DNA of 64,000 bases, from NCBI GenBank assembly GCA_023362775.1, contig JALMGJ010000006.1:4673001-4737000 (forward strand), written 5' to 3'. The translations under genes were made by a program, and so were the position numbers. Positions within the stretch are counted from its first letter, which is position 1. Every line of letters starts with the position of its first letter. The notes beneath the pieces were generated by a model. It had not been told where the DNA came from and did not search any database. It saw only the letters and a list, made by a program, of their open reading frames with translations. This DNA comes from Charina bottae (Eukaryota > Chordata > Lepidosauria > Squamata > Charinaidae). Of the stretch, positions 1-10,424 are shown in pieces.

Positions 1-980
1 GGGCCCTTCTAGGCTGCACTGTCTTCCAGGTGTTCGTGTGTGCAGCACAGGGAGCATGAAGCAATCCATGGCCACCCAACTCTCAGCTCCTCCAGTATCC
101 CAGCTTTGTACAAAGCCACTCCTGAGCATTAAACTGTGTAGTAAGCACTAAACTGTGTTTAGGGAGATGTTTTACCCTAATGGCTTGCTTATCAGTTGAC
201 TTTGGCAGATCTGGAGTTTTATTTTTGATCCACTATACACAGCTGCTGGGTTTGCAATCTGGAGAGTGTAGCATATGTTTGCTCAGTGGGAAACCCCAGG
301 AGGGATTTTAGAAACTGGGTTTGCTACCAGGTAAGTGGGCACAAGGGCCTCTGCAGCATCTTTGACAGGAAATAGGAGGAGGAAGTAATAAGATTTGTTT
401 TTCTTCACAGTTCTGTGGAAGTGTAAATTTGTAGTGAAAGTGTTGGCAAGAAAGATGCGGGCTGTCTCTGACATTTTTTTTAAAGACATAATAGATTCTA
501 TCTAACTGGTTTGGGATTTTTTTTTTAATTAACAGGGAGTTCGTTTTAATAAGCAATTTGTTTATTTATAAAACTATTCATCACTCCAAGGGAGAAGGGG
601 GGAAAACAATTAAAAATACCCCCAAAGTGTAAGACATGCCTATATTGTAGAAGAATCTAGCTTCCGAGACTTTATTATCACCCTGCTATTTATTTATCTA
701 GCTAGTATTAAACTAGCTACCTAGAACAGTTTACACTAAGTTCAAACACTGCATAATCTTTAGTTTGTTAAAATATGGTTAATGGAAGAAATCACAATTT
801 ACTGAGTTCATGCCATATACTAAACCATAGTATGGTTTGGTTTAGTAGGGCTGTTACAGGAGGTACGGGTTCATCGTGTTGCATGAAACATGTCAATACA
901 AGGATTTAAGATTCCTAACAAAGAAATAATTTCTCAAAATTATATAGGCAAGTTGTTTGGGGGGGAAACTAGTTAATCTT
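1..980. other. No gene or clear repeat recognised
   Basis: AT-rich unique-looking sequence. Short frames here show no domain or codon pattern. The words aaccatagtatggtttggttt near 820-842 resemble a degenerate dispersed motif also seen at 22.3 and 27.1 kb. Confidence 0.4.
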
Positions 981-1210
981 GACTGGGCTTGTAAGTTACG
1001 TAGGATCTTGCCTGGTTAATACTTGATGGGAGACCTCCAGGAAGTTCCAGGGCTATAGCCAAGACTGGTAAGAAGGCAACAGCAAGCCATTACTGTACAG
1101 TAACACTACCAACAAAACTACATGGCTCCCTAGAGAAGGCTCTAATGCTGAGAAAGGTGGAAGGAGAGAGAAGAAGAGATGACCAGCAGCAAGGTGGGTC
1201 AACCCAACAG

Positions 1211-1562
1211 TTCGAAAGCTTTGCGAGTAGATAAATGGGTACCACCTTAAGTGGGTAAAATTGCTGGCGTCCTGTCGGGGGTTGCCCACCAAACGGAAGA
1301 TCTTTGGAACGGCGGTGGCTACGACGGATCCCGGAAAAAGCAGCTTCATCTACAGGACGTCGGCAGCCGGCTCCGACGCAAGGCATTGTGGGGCTTGTAG
1401 TCCAAGTAGCCTCGGAAGAGTCGGTTCCCTTACCCCTTCCCTTAGCGCGCGGTTAAATTGAAAATGTATAATATGAAATGTATAACATGAAATGTATATG
1501 TGTATGTAAGCCGCCTAGAGTCCTCCGTTAGGGAGGGGATAGGCGGGGTATAAATATCAATA

Positions 1563-1597
<35 letters not shown>

Positions 1598-1617
1598 GTA
1601 AGTAAGTAAGTAAGTAA
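1211..1617 (+). mobile_element. Nested Sauria-like SINE with L2-type 3' tail
   Basis: It begins with agttcgaaagc and agtagataaatgggtaccacc, words shared with the Sauria SINE body. It ends with an L2-type 3' end (gccgcctagagtcctcc, ataaatat) and (AAAT)n/(AAGT)n. AAGGTGGGT occurs on both sides, consistent with a target-site duplication. Confidence 0.5.
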
Positions 1618-1618
1618 G
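1556..1618 (+). repeat. (AAAT)n then (AAGT)n microsatellite
   Basis: Tetranucleotide run at the 3' end of the nested SINE, changing from AAAT to AAGT units. Confidence 0.9.
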
Positions 1619-1796
1619 GTGGGTGGACTCAGTTACAGTGGTGATGGGGGCAATGTTGGAAGACCTGAAAGACCAGGTTAGGGACAGATCGTCATGGAGA
1701 AAATCTGTCTATGTGGTCGCTAAGGGTCGACAACGACTTGATGGCACATCATCAATTAATCAATATGAATACATAACTCCATTGAGAAGTCTATAA

Positions 1797-1998
1797 TGAT
1801 TGGAAGGGTGGAAGGAAAGAGGAGAAGAGGACAACCCACTGCAAGGTGGATTAACTCCTGTGGATTAACAGTGGCAATGAGTCCCCCGTTGGAAGAGCTG
1901 AAGGACCAGGTTAAGGATAGATCGTCATGGAGAAAATCTATCGATGTGGTCGCTAAGAGTCAACAATGACTTGATGGCACATCATCAATCAATCAAAT
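1797..1998 (+). mobile_element. LINE 3' terminal fragment (same tail family as 1.62 kb)
   Basis: Translation gives fragments like EELKDQVKDRSSWRKSI.VVAKS, the C-terminus of a non-LTR LINE ORF, ending in ATCAATCAATCAA. The clade (R4-like or RTE-like) is not settled. Related fragments lie at 1,621, 14,117, 17,547 and 32,968. Confidence 0.55.
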
Positions 1999-2313
1999 CT
2001 CCCATCACAGCCATTTTATAAATGCACCCAACCTTGCCCTCAGCATTCCAAGTATGCAACCTGATGTGAAACAATTGCCCACCCATGGCATAGGGTGATG
2101 TGCCAACCCGAATAGTGAGAAGTATCTTCAGGAGGAACACAGGATCAGAGGACAAGCACCTACTGTATTTTACATGCAAAAGATCTTCCTAGATTCATCT
2201 GGATAAACTCTTGCTTGAACTCGTGATAAGGTGCTGACAATACTGGGTGTCATGGCCCAGGACTCAGATGGCTGAGTCTGAAGAATGAATTCAAATAAAT
2301 AATTTCAAATAAA

Positions 2314-2340
2314 TAAGCAAGCAAGCAAGCAAGCAAGCTT
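2314..2340 (+). repeat. (AAGC)n microsatellite
   Basis: Short pure run of AAGC. Confidence 0.9.
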
Positions 2341-2423
2341 CCCTTTATGTACCTCAACAAGACTACTATGTTTTCTCTCTGTCTTTCTTTTCTCCATGCT
2401 GAATCTGAGTGGCATACAAATCA

Positions 2424-2491
2424 GAGGAAGGAAGGAAGGAAGGAAGGAAGGAAGGAAGGAAGGAAGGAAGGAAGGAAGGAAGGAAGGAAGG
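2424..2491 (+). repeat. (GGAA)n microsatellite
   Basis: About 17 uninterrupted GGAA units. The open frames across it are artefacts of the repeat. Confidence 0.95.
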
Positions 2492-2499
2492 TCCATGGC

Positions 2500-3895
2500 A
2501 TACATTGCACAGCTCCTGGCCATGGACTGAAGCACTATCAGAATGGTATGTACAATCCACCTTCTCTTAAGCTCTCAGAGATGAGATACAGGTGTTACAT
2601 TATGTCGTGCCCCCATGGGCAGGGTTTTACATGCCATAGTGCTTCTAGAGATTTTTCACATTTCTGCCAAAATTTAACCTGGGCCAATGGAAAAAGCAGA
2701 AAACTGAACTCAGTCCAAGTACCGATTGAAAGACAGCCAAAATCACTCACTTTTGAAAATCAGTTACTTGGACTCAAATAGCCTTTCTTTAGCGAGTCTG
2801 GGTGTTGAACCTGGAGTGAAGTTGGTGCATTATATACAATCAGCTGCCTGAACCAGGTAATTAAACATTGCCAGCCTGAGTGTTATAAGCCAGGAAATCA
2901 ACTCACTGAATAGAATTTGTCTGCTTTTCTTCCTTTGAGGGGTGTGTGCATGTGCATTTAGCTATTTCCTCAGGAAGACTTCAGATGGGGTGGAAGTGTG
3001 GTTTCAAGAAGACGTTTAAGAATGGCTCAGGAAAAACCATTCATTAAGACAACAGCTTGTGCTAAGAGTCCAAGTCTTAGAGATTGGGTTTGCCAAATCC
3101 AAATGATGTCTAAAAATGCACGAAAAGAACAATGGCTTTTCCAAGGGATTACTTGCTGTGTTTTCCACCCACCGTTGGACCAGACTGAAGCCTGTGACAC
3201 CAGCTGGGAACAGGAACAACACATTGCAGAGATCAATTTATTTGAAACATCCCAGAAGGTCGTGACATTTTTAGCTGTAGCAACGGCTACACGAAGCTGG
3301 TGGGTTTTCTTTGTAATTAACCAAGACTCGTTTTTTCCTGTTATGTATCTTGACTGTTTTATCTCTGTTCCTTATATTAATCTCTGTACAGGAGTCTGCC
3401 AGCCATGAGAATGTCAAAGAGTTTCTGTTGGACTTTATTCACTTACACTGTATTTAGGCTCTGATGTGTCAGTCAGCTAAGGAACTCACGCCTTTCTTCC
3501 TCTGAAGCATTGCATGGTTTCCACTAATTTTTAAAATAGCTTTTGTGGTGTGTGGCCATTCAGCAAATAAATAAATACATTTTTCATGTAAGTTTTTTTT
3601 AATGGCCCTATGTTGGGTGGGATCCTAGATCTAAAGGAATGTTTGGTTGCCTATCTGCCTTCACACATATTCAGGTCATCTTTAAAGATGCTTTTCAGGT
3701 CCCATCATCTGAGTCAAGGGATGAAGATGTGGTTACACCACATTTTGGAAGAAAAAAGCCTTCTCAGGGCTTACTCTTTTGGCCATGTTGAGTATCCCAG
3801 TCTTTGTCACGCCTGTGTTGCTAGAGTCATGCTTTTTTAAAAAAGCGAATCAAAACACACATTCTGTCTTATGGGATTAAACCAGTCCTTTCAAA
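2500..3895. other. No gene recognised
   Basis: Non-repetitive sequence. A 136-codon open frame at 2,998-3,408 has no recognisable domain and no splice or promoter support, so it is treated as chance. Confidence 0.4.
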
Positions 3896-3979
3896 AACGT
3901 TTAGACAGTACCAATCGAAGAGAATATTTCTAGCTCAGGGTTGAACTGTGGAGTCCTTGGTGCTCTCTGAGCCTTGTTG

Positions 3980-4031
3980 TTTTCTTGCAGACATTTCATT
4001 GCCAGGCTAGGCAACATCTTCAGTGTGAAAA
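3980..4031 (-). ncRNA. Hammerhead-like motif (left arm, decayed)
   Basis: Mirror copy of the right-arm motif. Helix III has C changed to T (GAAATGTC), as expected from CpG decay, and helix I differs slightly. Confidence 0.4.
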
Positions 4032-4103
4032 GGGAGTGGGACTTGCTCTCTGTTTATATACCCTGGCTTGTGGGTATATAAACAGAGAGCAAGTTCCGCT
4101 CCC

Positions 4104-4155
4104 TTTTCGCACTGAAGATGTTGCCTAGCCTGGCAATGAAACGTCTGCAAGAAAA
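4104..4155 (+). ncRNA. Hammerhead-like ribozyme motif (right arm)
   Basis: In order: TTTTCGCA (helix I), CTGAAGA (4,112-4,118), TTGCC/GGCAA (helix II), GAA (4,138-4,140), ACGT (very short helix III), a GTC-type cleavage site ending at 4,145, and TGCAAGAAAA, which re-pairs with the first strand with a 2-nt bulge. One extra base before helix II departs from the consensus, so activity is uncertain. Confidence 0.5.
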
Positions 4156-4269
4156 CAACAAGGCTCAGAGAGCACCAAGGACTCCACAGTTTAGACAGTA
4201 TCAGTTACATCTTTATACTTTCCAGTTTATGAACTACTCTAGAAATACACATATCTATGTAATGGTGTC

Positions 4270-4500
4270 AGCCCCTAGTCAATCCTGGCTGATCTCAAAA
4301 AAGCTAAGCAGGGTCTAGATCAATGTTTCTCAACCTTAGGAACTTTAAGAGGTGTGGACTTCAACTCCCAGAATTCCCCAGCCAGCCTTGCTGGCTGGGG
4401 AATTCTGGTACTTGAAGTCCACACCTCTTAAAGTTGCCAAGGTTGAGAAACACTGGTCTAGATAGTAGCTGGATCCTCCAAAGAATGGAAGCTAATATGA
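4270..4500 (+). mobile_element. 5S rRNA-derived SINE fragment interrupted by a MITE
   Basis: AGTCAATCCTGGCTGATCTC and AAGCTAAGCAGGGTC match the 5S rRNA middle region. The copy is broken at 4,321 by an hAT MITE and continues as tagctggatcctccaaagaatgga. Confidence 0.5.
4321..4455. mobile_element. Foldback hAT MITE (family CAGTGTTTCTCAACC)
   Basis: A nearly complete palindrome: CAATGTTTCTCAACCTTAGG at the left and its complement ending AACACTG at the right, with a GAATTCC..GGAATTC centre. It is flanked by the perfect 8-bp duplication GTCTAGAT (4,313-4,320 and 4,456-4,463), typical of hAT transposons. Confidence 0.85.
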
Positions 4501-5297
4501 GAAATGTACTTCGGTACTTTCAATCGAATACCCCCCAAAGTAGACAATGACAAACCACTTCCATATTATGGTTCAGAAAACTACCGGGAAATCATATAGT
4601 CCCCATATAGAGTCAAATTCAACTCTATCAAGATTTTTATTCTGTCTTAAGCAAATAAAATAGCATAAATCTCTAAATCAAGCTTCATCCAAGGGTTTGT
4701 GATGCCACTTTGATTCTCTAGTTGAGGCTCCAAAGTGTTTGGGGATAAGTTGTCAGTCTCATGTGATAGCATCTTTCAGGATCGACCATTTTCTAGCTAA
4801 AAGAGAGAGGAAAAACACATTCAACTCTGAAAAAGTTAAGATATGCAAATGAAAGAAACGCTTAAGCAAATCAGGACATTTGTATTACTTACATCAGTTT
4901 GCAGAGTCAATTTGGCACAGGGGTTCTGGCTATAAAATTTTAGGAATTCCAGACTCCGAGAGCCTTATATTCAACAGGGTTAAGTTCACTCAGCAGGGTA
5001 ACCAAACTGCTATGATTTTCTACCTTGGAGAGAACATTAACTTCTTTATCCATCAGGATCTACTGACTGATTACTCACAAATATGTCTATTTCTATGCAT
5101 AAGCTATTTCCTCTGCTAGTAAAAGCATCTCTAGGTTGTGCTTCTGAGTGAAATCCAATTCCGCTTCAGGTTGACTGACCTTCTCCTATATTTTTGGGGA
5201 AGGGAGATCAGTAGCTGGCACCATCAAATGAAAAGATTATATCTTAAAATCTTTGCTGAACGTGTTAGATCCACATCAGAGCTGGGCAGCCTCTAAT
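4500..5297. other. No gene or repeat recognised
   Basis: AT-rich sequence with no coding signal I can support. Confidence 0.4.
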
Positions 5298-5305
5298 AGC
5301 TAGAG

Positions 5306-5565
5306 CAGGGCTTTCCAAAGTTTTCCCGTGGCGACGCACCAACCGCCATTGGTGTGTCGCCGCGGGAAAACCCGGAAGTGCCGCCGTCGCAAAAACCCGG
5401 AAGCGCTGCTGCCGCTTTTGGTTTTTGCGCGCCGCCGTTGGTGTGTCGCCGCGGGAAAACCCGGAAGCGCTGATGATGATCAGCGCTTCCGGGTTGTGTG
5501 GCGACACACCGGACTGTGTGTGGCGACACACTTTTGTGTCGCGACACACAGTTTGGAAAGCTCTG
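5306..5565. mobile_element. hAT MITE, CAG(A/G)GCTTTCCAAA family, GC-rich variant
   Basis: Ends are CAGGGCTTTCCAAA and GTTTGGAAAGCTCTG, flanked by the 8-bp duplication AGCTAGAG at 5,298-5,305 and 5,566-5,573. The interior is CpG-rich and made of small palindromes around GGCGACACACC, AAACCCGGAAG and GTGTCGCGACAC. Open frames inside it are compositional artefacts. Confidence 0.85.
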
Positions 5566-5654
5566 AGCTAGAGACTGCAGTTAATATTTTTTACAGGGTG
5601 GAGAGGCATGATGGCAAGGCAATAGTGGAAAATGGGAAGCAACTTGTGATGGAT

Positions 5655-5716
5655 ATATCTTCACCCTTCGGGGGAAGATGGGCGGTAATATAAATTTAAT
5701 AAATAAATAAATAGGT
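5655..5716 (+). mobile_element. L2-type 3' tail fragment
   Basis: AAGATGGGCGGTAATATAAA followed by AATAAATAAATA is the usual L2-like 3' end in reptiles. Confidence 0.5.
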
Positions 5717-5929
5717 GGAGTTGTGGTGGTTGTTGCTGCTGCTATTTTGTTTGCTTGTTTTTCCTAGTTTCTGGAATGAAAGTTTGGAAGGTTCAGTGCA
5801 GTTTTTCCTGCCAAAAAATAGTGGGAAAACCTGATGTTGATTTTCAGAAACTGTGTTTGGCAGCAGATGTGCCCTTCCAAAACAGGACAAATCTCTTCAG
5901 AAGAGATGTGTGGTCCTAGGGCCACCCCT

Positions 5930-6162
5930 GGTCCATTCCCAAGCAGCTGTCAGCCCCACGAGGTAGGCCAGACCAGGAAATCAACTCTACCGGAAGGCTA
6001 AAACTACTTTTACTGAGTTTGGCTATAATAACACAATCTTGCAAGTCTGATTGTGCTTTACCTCCCACCTCCCCCCTTATAACCAGTGAATCAGGGAGGT
6101 GTCTGTCTGAGCCGCTTCTGAATGCTATCTCATTGCTCTGGACTTATAAAATGTTTCAGCCC
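5930..6162 (-). mobile_element. LTR fragment (family related to 48.7-49.0 kb)
   Basis: The sequence around taacacaatcttgcaagtctgattgtgctttacc is the reverse complement of a stretch near 48,890-48,960. That stretch carries an AATAAA signal and looks like an LTR R/U5 region. A solo LTR of another family is inserted at 6,168. Confidence 0.45.
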
Positions 6163-6167
6163 CTTTG

Positions 6168-6416
6168 TGTCCTGACATCGAGTGCAGGAATAACACGCTG
6201 AGGCTTGGGATCAAATCTCTTGTGTTTATTATCCTACAGCCTTAACAGAATCCAGCTAAACTAACATGAAGTGGCAAAGCCCAGAGAAAAAGTCCACAAA
6301 CTTAGGGTGGGGCTTTCTTCAACCTCTTGGGAGGGAAACATAGAGATTCAGTACTACGCATGCGTTTCCCTTCCTGGAGGGAGCCCCCTCCTTCTCCACC
6401 CGTTATCTCCCTGACA
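6168..6416 (-). mobile_element. Solo LTR, family TGTC...GACA
   Basis: Ends TGTCCTGACATC and TCTCCCTGACA, flanked by the 5-bp duplication CTTTG (6,163-6,167 and 6,417-6,421). On the minus strand an AATAAACAC polyadenylation signal is visible. The interior has an NRF1-like CGCATGCG. The same family occurs at 17,849 and 49,409. Confidence 0.8.
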
Positions 6417-6622
6417 CTTTGGCCTAGGTAACAGTTTCTGCATATCTCCGTCATGGTCATCCTCCTTACTCTCTACAAGGGTTCATTGCAAATTTTTCAA
6501 AGATGGGATGGGGGAAGGACCTGTTAGCTGCAGAGATGGTTGGAATACCAACCAAGATGACTGCTCCTGATCCAACCAGAGCTTTCAATTTTTTGCTTGT
6601 CTAGCACCAGGTAGTTTAATCA

Positions 6623-7031
6623 CAGGTAATCCTCGACTTACAACCACAATTGGGACCAAAACTTCTGTTGCTGAGCCAGGTGGTTGTTAAGTGAGTCATG
6701 CCTGATTTTACAATCTTTTTTGCCGCGGTTGTTAAGTGAATCACTGCAATTCTTAAGTGAATCACGTAGTTGTTAAGTGAATCTGGCTTCCCCCATTGAC
6801 TTTGCTTGTCATAAGCCAGCTGGGAAGGTCGCAAATGGCGATCACATGATCCCGGGATGCTGCAACTGTCATAAATACATGCTGGTTGCCAAACGCCTGA
6901 ATTCTGATCATGTGACCGCAGGGATGCTGCGATGGTTGTAAGTGCGAGGACCAGTCACAAGTCACTTTTTTCAGTGCTGTCGTAACTTTGAATGGTCGCT
7001 AAATGAATGGTTGAAAGTCAACGACTACCTG
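6623..7031. mobile_element. Tc1/mariner-like MITE (CAGGTAGTCCTC family)
   Basis: Terminal inverted repeats CAGGTAATCCTCGACTTA and its complement ending GACTACCTG, with repeated gttgttaagtgaatca words inside. TA follows the right end. A second copy at 41,984 has TA on both sides. Confidence 0.75.
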
Positions 7032-7208
7032 TATTCAAAAATAGCATTAGACAGCAAGGTGTGGTGTGTGAACTCACCCAAAGGGTGAGACCTACAAGCA
7101 AATGAAGAACTTCCACAGAGCCATGGAACTCCTAAATGTGGGGTTCCCATTACGGCATGTTGATTTGCTGCTCACAAATGCACCCTAAAATTGAACAACA
7201 GTCTTGTT

Positions 7209-8959
7209 TTTTTTAATAAGAATTTTATTAAGTTTAAAGCAAAGATAAAAACTACAGAAAAACAAAAAACTACAACAAGAAAAAAACTAAGAAGTGTGAA
7301 ACACAAGAAAAAAAGAATTTTAAAGATTACATAAAGAGCTGACTTCCGACTTTTTAACAGCAAGAATATACAGCAATTTCCATAATCAAACCCTTACTCT
7401 ATAACAAACCAAAGTCACATTATTTCTATAAATCATTCCATTAGCACATTATAAAAATCACTAAATACAATTGTTCCCTCCCCTTATATTAAAAGAAAAA
7501 GAAATATATAAACTCCTAATCCACTTCCTCCCCCAAAGACAACATTTACTAAATTATTTCGTTCCTACCACTATTCTATACATTTGTCTACTATAATAAA
7601 AATCAAGCTAAAAAAACTTATAAATTGTCTACTTTTATAATTAATAATACTATAATAACCTTAACCCTATTAACCCTAAAACCAAACAATTATTATTAAA
7701 TCATTAAAAAGAAATAAAAACAAGCAAACCTTAAAAACAATCCAATTAATCTTAATCCAAATAGTTAAAAAAGAATGGAATCATACAAGCCTTAAAAGCA
7801 GTAAAAATAAACATTCTTAAATCTTTACCCCATTTCAAAATATACCAGGGCATTTACATATCTCCATAATACACACAAGGCGTTTTTCATACAGAAATCA
7901 AACAGGCCAACTGCCCCCCTTAGGAACTCAGATTTCTCAGCAGAAAACCTCCCACAGAGCAAAACCTCTTCTTTCCCATAACATTCCACCAGAAAAACAA
8001 CTGCATTTGTGATTTGCGTTTCAGTCTTTGCTTTTAAATCCTTCAACACCAAAATCTGGTCATCACCATCCAAGCACAAGAAAAGCTTCAGTTTCGCTGT
8101 CGGTAGAAACATCTCCATCTTCACTAGAATCAAGTTTTTCCACAACCTCCTCAGCCAGATGAAACATTCCAAAGCTGATATTTTCTACAATGTCCCAAAT
8201 ATCTTGCATAATAGCTTGACAGGAATCAGAGAAAATCTGTTTGATCTCACAACGAAGCCCTGAGAATCCTCCATGTTACAGGCAGTAGATTATGGCGCCC
8301 CCTAGATACTTAACTGGCAAAAGTAAGAGTTAACAGAAGATTTCCGGCAATGTTTACAAAAGTAAAAGTGATAAGGGGCAACTTCCCAGAGAAAGTAGCA
8401 ACAGAAAGCTGATGATTCAAAACAGCAGATTCAACGTGTAGGGAAAAATCAAATTCTTCAAATTCGGTACAAAAATAATAGCAGGGATGCACTTATTTAT
8501 TCTCAGTCCTCAATATTTAAATGGGGAAACAAGCCAAAACTTTAAAAGATTTTTAAAAATTAATCCAAAAAAAAAATAACGATAAGCACCAAGAGAGATT
8601 GCTTTTCCTTGCTGTAAAAAGCCTCTCTTGGGGTCCATGAACTTAAAAAATATAAATTGGGTGATTTGGAAATGTGGTGGCTCGACTTAGTGTCCCTTTA
8701 CGTCTACAGCGTGGTTTGAAAATGGTGACGTCCCAGCCTCCCGGCATCCCTTACGGGATTATCGCCAACTCTGTTCGCGATCCTCTGGCTACAAGGCACC
8801 ATTCTGGAGTACAAATGGGATGATTCCGAGTGTTTTCTGTCCATGAAAGTGCTCTAGGGCTTCAGGAAAAGCCTGCCTGAGCCCATAAAAAAGCCGCGTT
8901 GTCAGATCTGCTCCGCGGGCACAGCTGTTCAGTCGGCCATGTCGCCCACCGGAAGTGAC
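7209..8959 (-). mobile_element. L1-like element, internally deleted, 17-bp TSD
   Basis: The identical 17-bp repeat TGAACAACAGTCTTGTT lies at 7,192-7,208 and 8,960-8,976. On the minus strand the element starts with a GC-rich 5' UTR-like part (about 8,959-8,700), continues as very A/T-biased sequence, and ends in a poly(A)-like tail at 7,209. At 1.75 kb it is far too short for a full L1. It has no RT. A 115-codon minus frame at 7,825-8,172 may be an ORF1 remnant. A related 5' part lies at 62,640-62,925. Confidence 0.65.
7825..8172 (-). pseudogene. Possible L1 ORF1 remnant
   Basis: 115-codon frame with LVLKDLKAKTETQ and charged helical stretches inside the L1-like element. No domain is recognisable. 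It may be part of a coiled-coil ORF1 or chance. Confidence 0.25.
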
Positions 8960-8976
8960 TGAACAACAGTCTTGTT

Positions 8977-9960
8977 GAAGGGGAGCAGGATCCATTCCTT
9001 CTAGGGGAAAAATTGACATTTCCTCCACTTTGGCAGGAGAAAGACCATTGCAAGTCACTAAGCTTTGCGCATAAGCAAAATCAACTCCTGACATAAGCGC
9101 AAAGGTTCTCATTGCAAGAGAGAGAGTTGGCAATTAAGGACTGAGGAAGGAGAGCTGTCTGTCAAATGAAAAGTTTCATTTCCATTGATTTACATCCTGA
9201 CCAAAAAGAGGATGTGCAGAGGATGGTATGGCCAGCCAACAACAACAACAACAAAAAGATATTCGAGTCATTCCCCTGTAGGAAGAGAAGAGAGGAACCT
9301 TACAACAATGCCAAATGTACACATCAGTGAAAAATTCTTATTGTAATTTCTTACCCATCACTAACACAGGCTGTGAGTTCCATAGATCTCCTGCTCCTTG
9401 TGCACGTGTCCACACCCACAATCTATTGGGCCAATTAAAAACAACAACACTTCGCTGTTTCGATCAGTAGGCTTTTCCTTCTGGTTCTTCGACAAGAACA
9501 ATGTGTCCAGGGAACAGCCTCACACTCACAATTATCCATCAGGCCTGCGTTGCAAAATCTGAAACGACAATCCAACCTGCGACATTAAAGAAGTTCCGGC
9601 GTTGGAGAATTAATTGGGAATCGGATGCTCTCAAAGACAAATGCGTTTTTAATAAATGAGATCCGAGAGTTGCTTCCAAGCCACACGTTACCTGCTGGTC
9701 CTCCCTTGTACTAACATGTTCTGGGAAAGCTCGTCTCCATCTTCATATTCATGGACATACACTATGATGTTGGGATTCGGGAGGAAGAATTGTAACACTG
9801 TTCAGGCATTCTTTCAGTGAATCCTAGAGTTGGAAGTATCTCCTGATGCCACCAAGTCCAACCCCTTCCTCAGTGCAGGAATCCAAATCAAAGCATCCCC
9901 AAGATATGACGATCCAGCTTCTCCTTGCACTTATAACAGGGAGCTCACCATTTCTCTCAA
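8977..9960. other. No gene; short (AAC)n and a CR1-like trace
   Basis: (AAC)n lies at about 9,238-9,257. At 9,825-9,900, gttggaagtatctcc and caagtccaaccccttc match the conserved CR1 3' end words. Nothing else is recognised. Confidence 0.4.
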
Positions 9961-9963
9961 GAA

Positions 9964-10260
9964 CAGAGTTCCTCAACCAGGGTTCTGTGGCACCCTCGGG
10001 TTCCACCAGAGGTCCCCTGGGAGATCAGATTTATTTAAAAAATTATTTCAAATTTGGGCAACTTCACATGAAAGAGGTAAGTTTCATTCTTTATTTTCAG
10101 TTTAAGAACCCTGTTAATGCATCTCTACAGGCCTACCCAGGAAACGAATATAATGATTTTGTAACTTCTGGCCTGTATTTGAGCCTGAATGCACAGGGGT
10201 TCCCCGAGGCCTGAAAAATATTTCATGGTTCCTCCAGGGTCAAAGCGTTGAGAAAGGCTG
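9964..10260 (-). mobile_element. hAT MITE, inverted copy of the 34,883 element
   Basis: Ends CAGAGTTCCTCAACCAGGGT and GAGAAAGGCTG. The interior (ttctggcctgtatttgagcc, catttcatggttcctcc) is the reverse complement of the element at 34,883-35,191. A clear duplication is not preserved. Confidence 0.7.
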
Positions 10261-10365
10261 GACTAGAAAATGCATCTGGAAACAGACATCATCCATCTGA
10301 TTCTAAGATGTAACCTTTTTGATCAGCATCTACTTATGACCTTATTCCCCCTTAATTTGTCTGAC

Positions 10366-10368
<3 letters not shown>

Positions 10369-10422
<54 letters not shown>
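10369..10422. repeat. (TA)n microsatellite
   Basis: About 27 uninterrupted TA units. Confidence 0.95.

Positions 10423-10424
<2 letters not shown>

Larger units (their letters stand above)
985..1760 (+). mobile_element. 5S rRNA-derived SINE with LINE tail, split by another SINE
   Basis: The segment around 1,003-1,078 (GCCTGGTTAATACTTG, then ATGGGAGACC) matches the 3' half of vertebrate 5S rRNA, including the internal promoter zone. The body is interrupted at about 1,211-1,617 by a second insertion. It then resumes with a LINE-type tail (GACAGATCGTCATGGAGAAA, GTCGCTAAGGGTCGACAACG) ending in ATCAATTAATCAAT. The direct repeat AAGGTGGGT flanks the inner insertion. Confidence 0.6.
3899..4200 (+). 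mobile_element. Penelope-like foldback insertion with 12-bp TSD
   Basis: Two arms of about 120 bp (about 3,945-4,072 and 4,070-4,190) are near-perfect inverted copies around a very short loop. The direct repeat GTTTAGACAGTA at 3,899-3,910 and 4,189-4,200 flanks the insertion. Both arms hold a CTGAAGA / stem / GAAAC core that folds like a hammerhead ribozyme. An inverted partial copy joined to the element and variable 10-15 bp duplications fit Penelope-like retroelements. Related insertions lie at 36.7 and 56.1 kb. Confidence 0.6.

Noticed and set aside
1003..1078. Possible 5S rRNA gene
   Set aside because: Only part of 5S is present and it is joined to a SINE body and LINE tail.
2347..2781. 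A 144-codon open frame
   Set aside because: Its middle is the (GGAA)n microsatellite read as KEGR repeats; no domain or splice support.
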